A DNA stretch of 64,000 nt from DASQEH01 sp038239485 (lineage in GTDB: Bacteria; Actinomycetota; Actinomycetes; Propionibacteriales; Nocardioidaceae). The translations under genes were made by a program, and so were the position numbers. Shown here piece after piece: positions 62,630 to 64,000 of the stretch (positions within the stretch are counted from its first letter, which is position 1; each line of letters begins with the position of its first letter). Location: the NCBI GenBank assembly GCA_038239485.1, contig JBBSET010000009.1, forward strand, positions 16,416 to 80,415, given 5' to 3'. The notes below the pieces were generated by a model that ran no database searches, was not told where the DNA came from, and worked only from the letters and a program-made list of their open reading frames with translations.

Positions 62630-64000
<1,371 letters not shown>

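Overview
The window is chromosomal DNA of a high-GC actinobacterium (Actinomycetota). The reasons are the overall composition and frequent GTG/TTG starts, the Rex-hemA-hemC-hemD-hemB block with an actinobacterial CobA-HemD fusion, a BldN-type ECF sigma factor with its DUF5667 partner, Lsr2, DisA next to RadA, and gene order that recalls two Mycobacterium tuberculosis segments (roughly Rv0495c-Rv0530 and Rv3585-Rv3610). BldN/RsbN-like genes argue against a mycobacterium. A Propionibacteriales (Nocardioidaceae-like) organism is possible but is only an inference.

Layout. 1-7400: a threonine dehydratase (cut by the left edge), a small membrane protein, and a tightly overlapping minus-strand operon that runs hemL, histidine phosphatase, tlpA, ccdA, resB, ccsB (tetrapyrrole synthesis plus cytochrome c maturation). 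7522-15268: an amino acid permease, then the minus-strand operon rex-hemA-hemC-cobA/hemD-hemB, with a Rex-like operator lying on its promoter, and a glutaredoxin. 15324-20687: a HAD phosphatase, the BldN-like sigma factor and its RsbN-like membrane partner, an acyltransferase, an SDR epimerase and the 33-residue ribosomal protein bS22. 20894-22726: an excisionase-type DNA-binding protein and an intact IS256-family element with a 9-bp target duplication. 22774-33745: AcuC, DUF445, ProC and proline dehydrogenase, a single-domain biotin carrier, a TetR/ABC exporter module, a sugar isomerase, a Ppx/GppA phosphatase, a cysteine-rich protein, a VOC protein and a methyltransferase. 33815-45368: RadA, DisA, a His-rich membrane protein, MutY, ClpC, Lsr2, LysS, CoaX, PanC and a DUF2520 protein. 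45605-58519: an accessory-looking block with glycosyltransferases, a sulfotransferase, a large membrane protein, an LLM oxidoreductase, a MidA-type methyltransferase fused by overlap to a diverged nuoD, and a glycine betaine-type ABC importer. 58650-64000: a membrane coiled-coil protein, then DUF3180-folK-folB-(NTF2-like)-folP-folE-ftsH (cut by the right edge).

How it works together. Haem synthesis and cytochrome c assembly are placed under apparent redox control (Rex, possibly a Crp-type regulator). The pan and fol operons supply CoA and folate. RadA, DisA and MutY handle DNA integrity, and ClpC and FtsH proteolysis. A strong recurring feature is leaderless expression: about twenty genes have a TANNNT hexamer 5-8 bases before an ATG or GTG, with no ribosome binding site needed.

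Points most worth a second look are the MidA methyltransferase/nuoD pair, in which the arginine known to be methylated in mitochondrial NDUFS2 is present and the quinone-site tyrosine is replaced by tryptophan; the type III pantothenate kinase lacking its P-loop aspartate; two divergent leaderless promoters overlapping within 22 bp; and a compositional break inside lysS. No tRNA, rRNA, CRISPR array or prophage was found, and no stretch over 300 bases lacks a gene.
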